This document shows positions 53,653 through 54,313 of a stretch of DNA of 54,313 nt, in pieces. Where the stretch lies: the NCBI GenBank assembly GCA_031256775.1, contig JAIRPX010000021.1, forward strand, positions 1-54,313, given 5' to 3'. Source of the stretch: Dysgonamonadaceae bacterium (GTDB lineage: Bacteria > Bacteroidota > Bacteroidia > Bacteroidales > Azobacteroidaceae). The notes under the pieces are model-generated. The model was not told the origin of the DNA. It did not search any database and saw only the letters and a program-made list of their open reading frames with translations. Position 1 is the stretch's first letter. Each line of letters starts with the position of its first letter. The translations under genes were made by a program, and so were the position numbers.

Positions 53653-54313
53653 CGAAAAACGTAACACATTTCCAAAAGTATCAAAAGAAAATGTATTTTT
53701 TGCCATTAAAAAAAAAGAAATGTTGAAAAAGAGATGAAAATTTAATTCTTGTGTCGGCAGTTGAGCAATATGCAAACTAAAGGCTCACCCGCAAAACCCT
53801 GTGTCTATGGCTTTCCTGCTGACGCGGCTTTATAAGCCGTGCCTTCATGCTTTGCGCCACGTGTCTCGTTTAAAAAACTTTTCTCGCGTTACTTAGTAAA
53901 ACAGCTACTCTGCAAATTCTTTTAAATCGTGCTGAACAAAAGCAGCGTAGCTGCAACATCTTTGTAGCCGTGTGCGTAAGCGCACGGTTGGAAAACACAG
54001 ACCTTTCCCTGAGCAGCGTAGCTGCAACATCTTTTTTTAACAGCAAATTATACTCTGCACGGCATGGTTTTGTGCAACGTCATTGCGAAGGCAAAGCCTG
54101 AAGCAATCCAGTACTAAAAAACTGACAACTGACAACTGACAACTGATAACTAATTTCTGGATTGCTTCGCTAACGCTCGGATGACGATGCACAAAATTAA
54201 ACCGCGTAAAGTATAATTCATAAACATGAAATGAATAAAAATTAAGGTATCGCAGCTACGCTGCTCTGTTTATATTCCGTACATCTTTACCGTGCGCTTA
54301 CGCACACGGCTAC
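53653..54313. other. Gene-free right end with repeat copy B
   Basis: 661 bases. The first 130 bases have A/T tracts without an ORF. At 53782-53804 the sequence AGGCTCACCCGCAAAACCCTGTGT is the reverse complement, with few changes, of 31198-31221 next to repeat copy A. The 500-bp element starts at 53823 and continues beyond the window. Confidence 0.75.
53823..54313. repeat. About 500-bp dispersed repeat, copy B (cut by the window end)
   Basis: Same direction and order of boxes as copy A at 30635-31139: GGCTTTATAAGCC palindrome, two GCAGCGTAGCTGC boxes, TATACTCTGCACGG arm, central ACTGACA tandem (54121-54152), right arm and the CGTGCGCTTACGCACACGG box at the very end. It differs from copy A at scattered positions, for example the spacer unit ACTGATA and GGATGACGATG in place of GCAATGACGTTG. 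Confidence 0.9.

Overview
The window is chromosomal DNA of a Bacteroidetes bacterium, most likely order Bacteroidales. The evidence is two SusC/SusD pairs, lipoproteins with acidic residues just after the lipobox cysteine, a type IX-like C-terminal sorting domain, absence of Shine-Dalgarno sites before most genes, and promoters of the Bacteroides type (TTTG, 20 bases, TAnnTTTG). Genus cannot be fixed from the sequence alone.

Layout. (1) 67-22971, plus strand: one long tightly spaced glycan-utilisation locus (PUL): GH95 glycosidase lipoprotein, a fasciclin (FAS1) multidomain lipoprotein, SusC, SusD, two FAS1 lipoproteins with beta-sandwich C-termini, a second SusC and SusD, a secreted GH43 enzyme embedded in a VCBS/FG-GAP propeller, and a cytoplasmic aldose 1-epimerase. 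Surface capture (SusC/D, FAS1), extracellular and periplasmic cleavage (GH43, GH95) and sugar entry (GalM) form a coherent set. A separate TonB-dependent receptor follows at 23240. (2) 25991-30567, plus: a glycan-synthesis operon (nucleotide-sugar dehydrogenase, SDR epimerase, GT2, GT-C-like membrane protein). (3) 30568-32073: about 1.5 kb without a convincing gene. It carries a roughly 500-bp nested inverted-repeat element, a minus-strand structured RNA candidate with a perfect promoter, and a decayed ORF. (4) 32074-37766: hemW (minus), a small conserved gene plus tRNA-Thr(CGT) (plus), then a minus-strand phosphate set pstB-phoU-phoB-phoR without pstSCA. (5) 38046-46670: a DUF3667-like membrane protein (plus), then the minus-strand purH-mreB-mreC-mreD-mrdA-rodA envelope operon and a 55-residue ferredoxin. 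(6) 47332-52238, plus: two paralogous modular secreted proteins followed by a TPR/membrane-anchored AraC-type regulator. (7) 52401-53652, plus: an AbiEi/AbiEii-type toxin-antitoxin pair with a clear promoter and operator. The window ends inside a second copy of the 500-bp repeat.

Most notable: the 6S-like small-RNA candidate at 31395-31592; the concentric palindromic repeat family and its intrusions into coding ends; an in-frame palindromic element in the AraC regulator; the nested GH43-in-propeller enzyme; and the FAS1-rich PUL. Domain calls come from reading motifs; no database search was possible.
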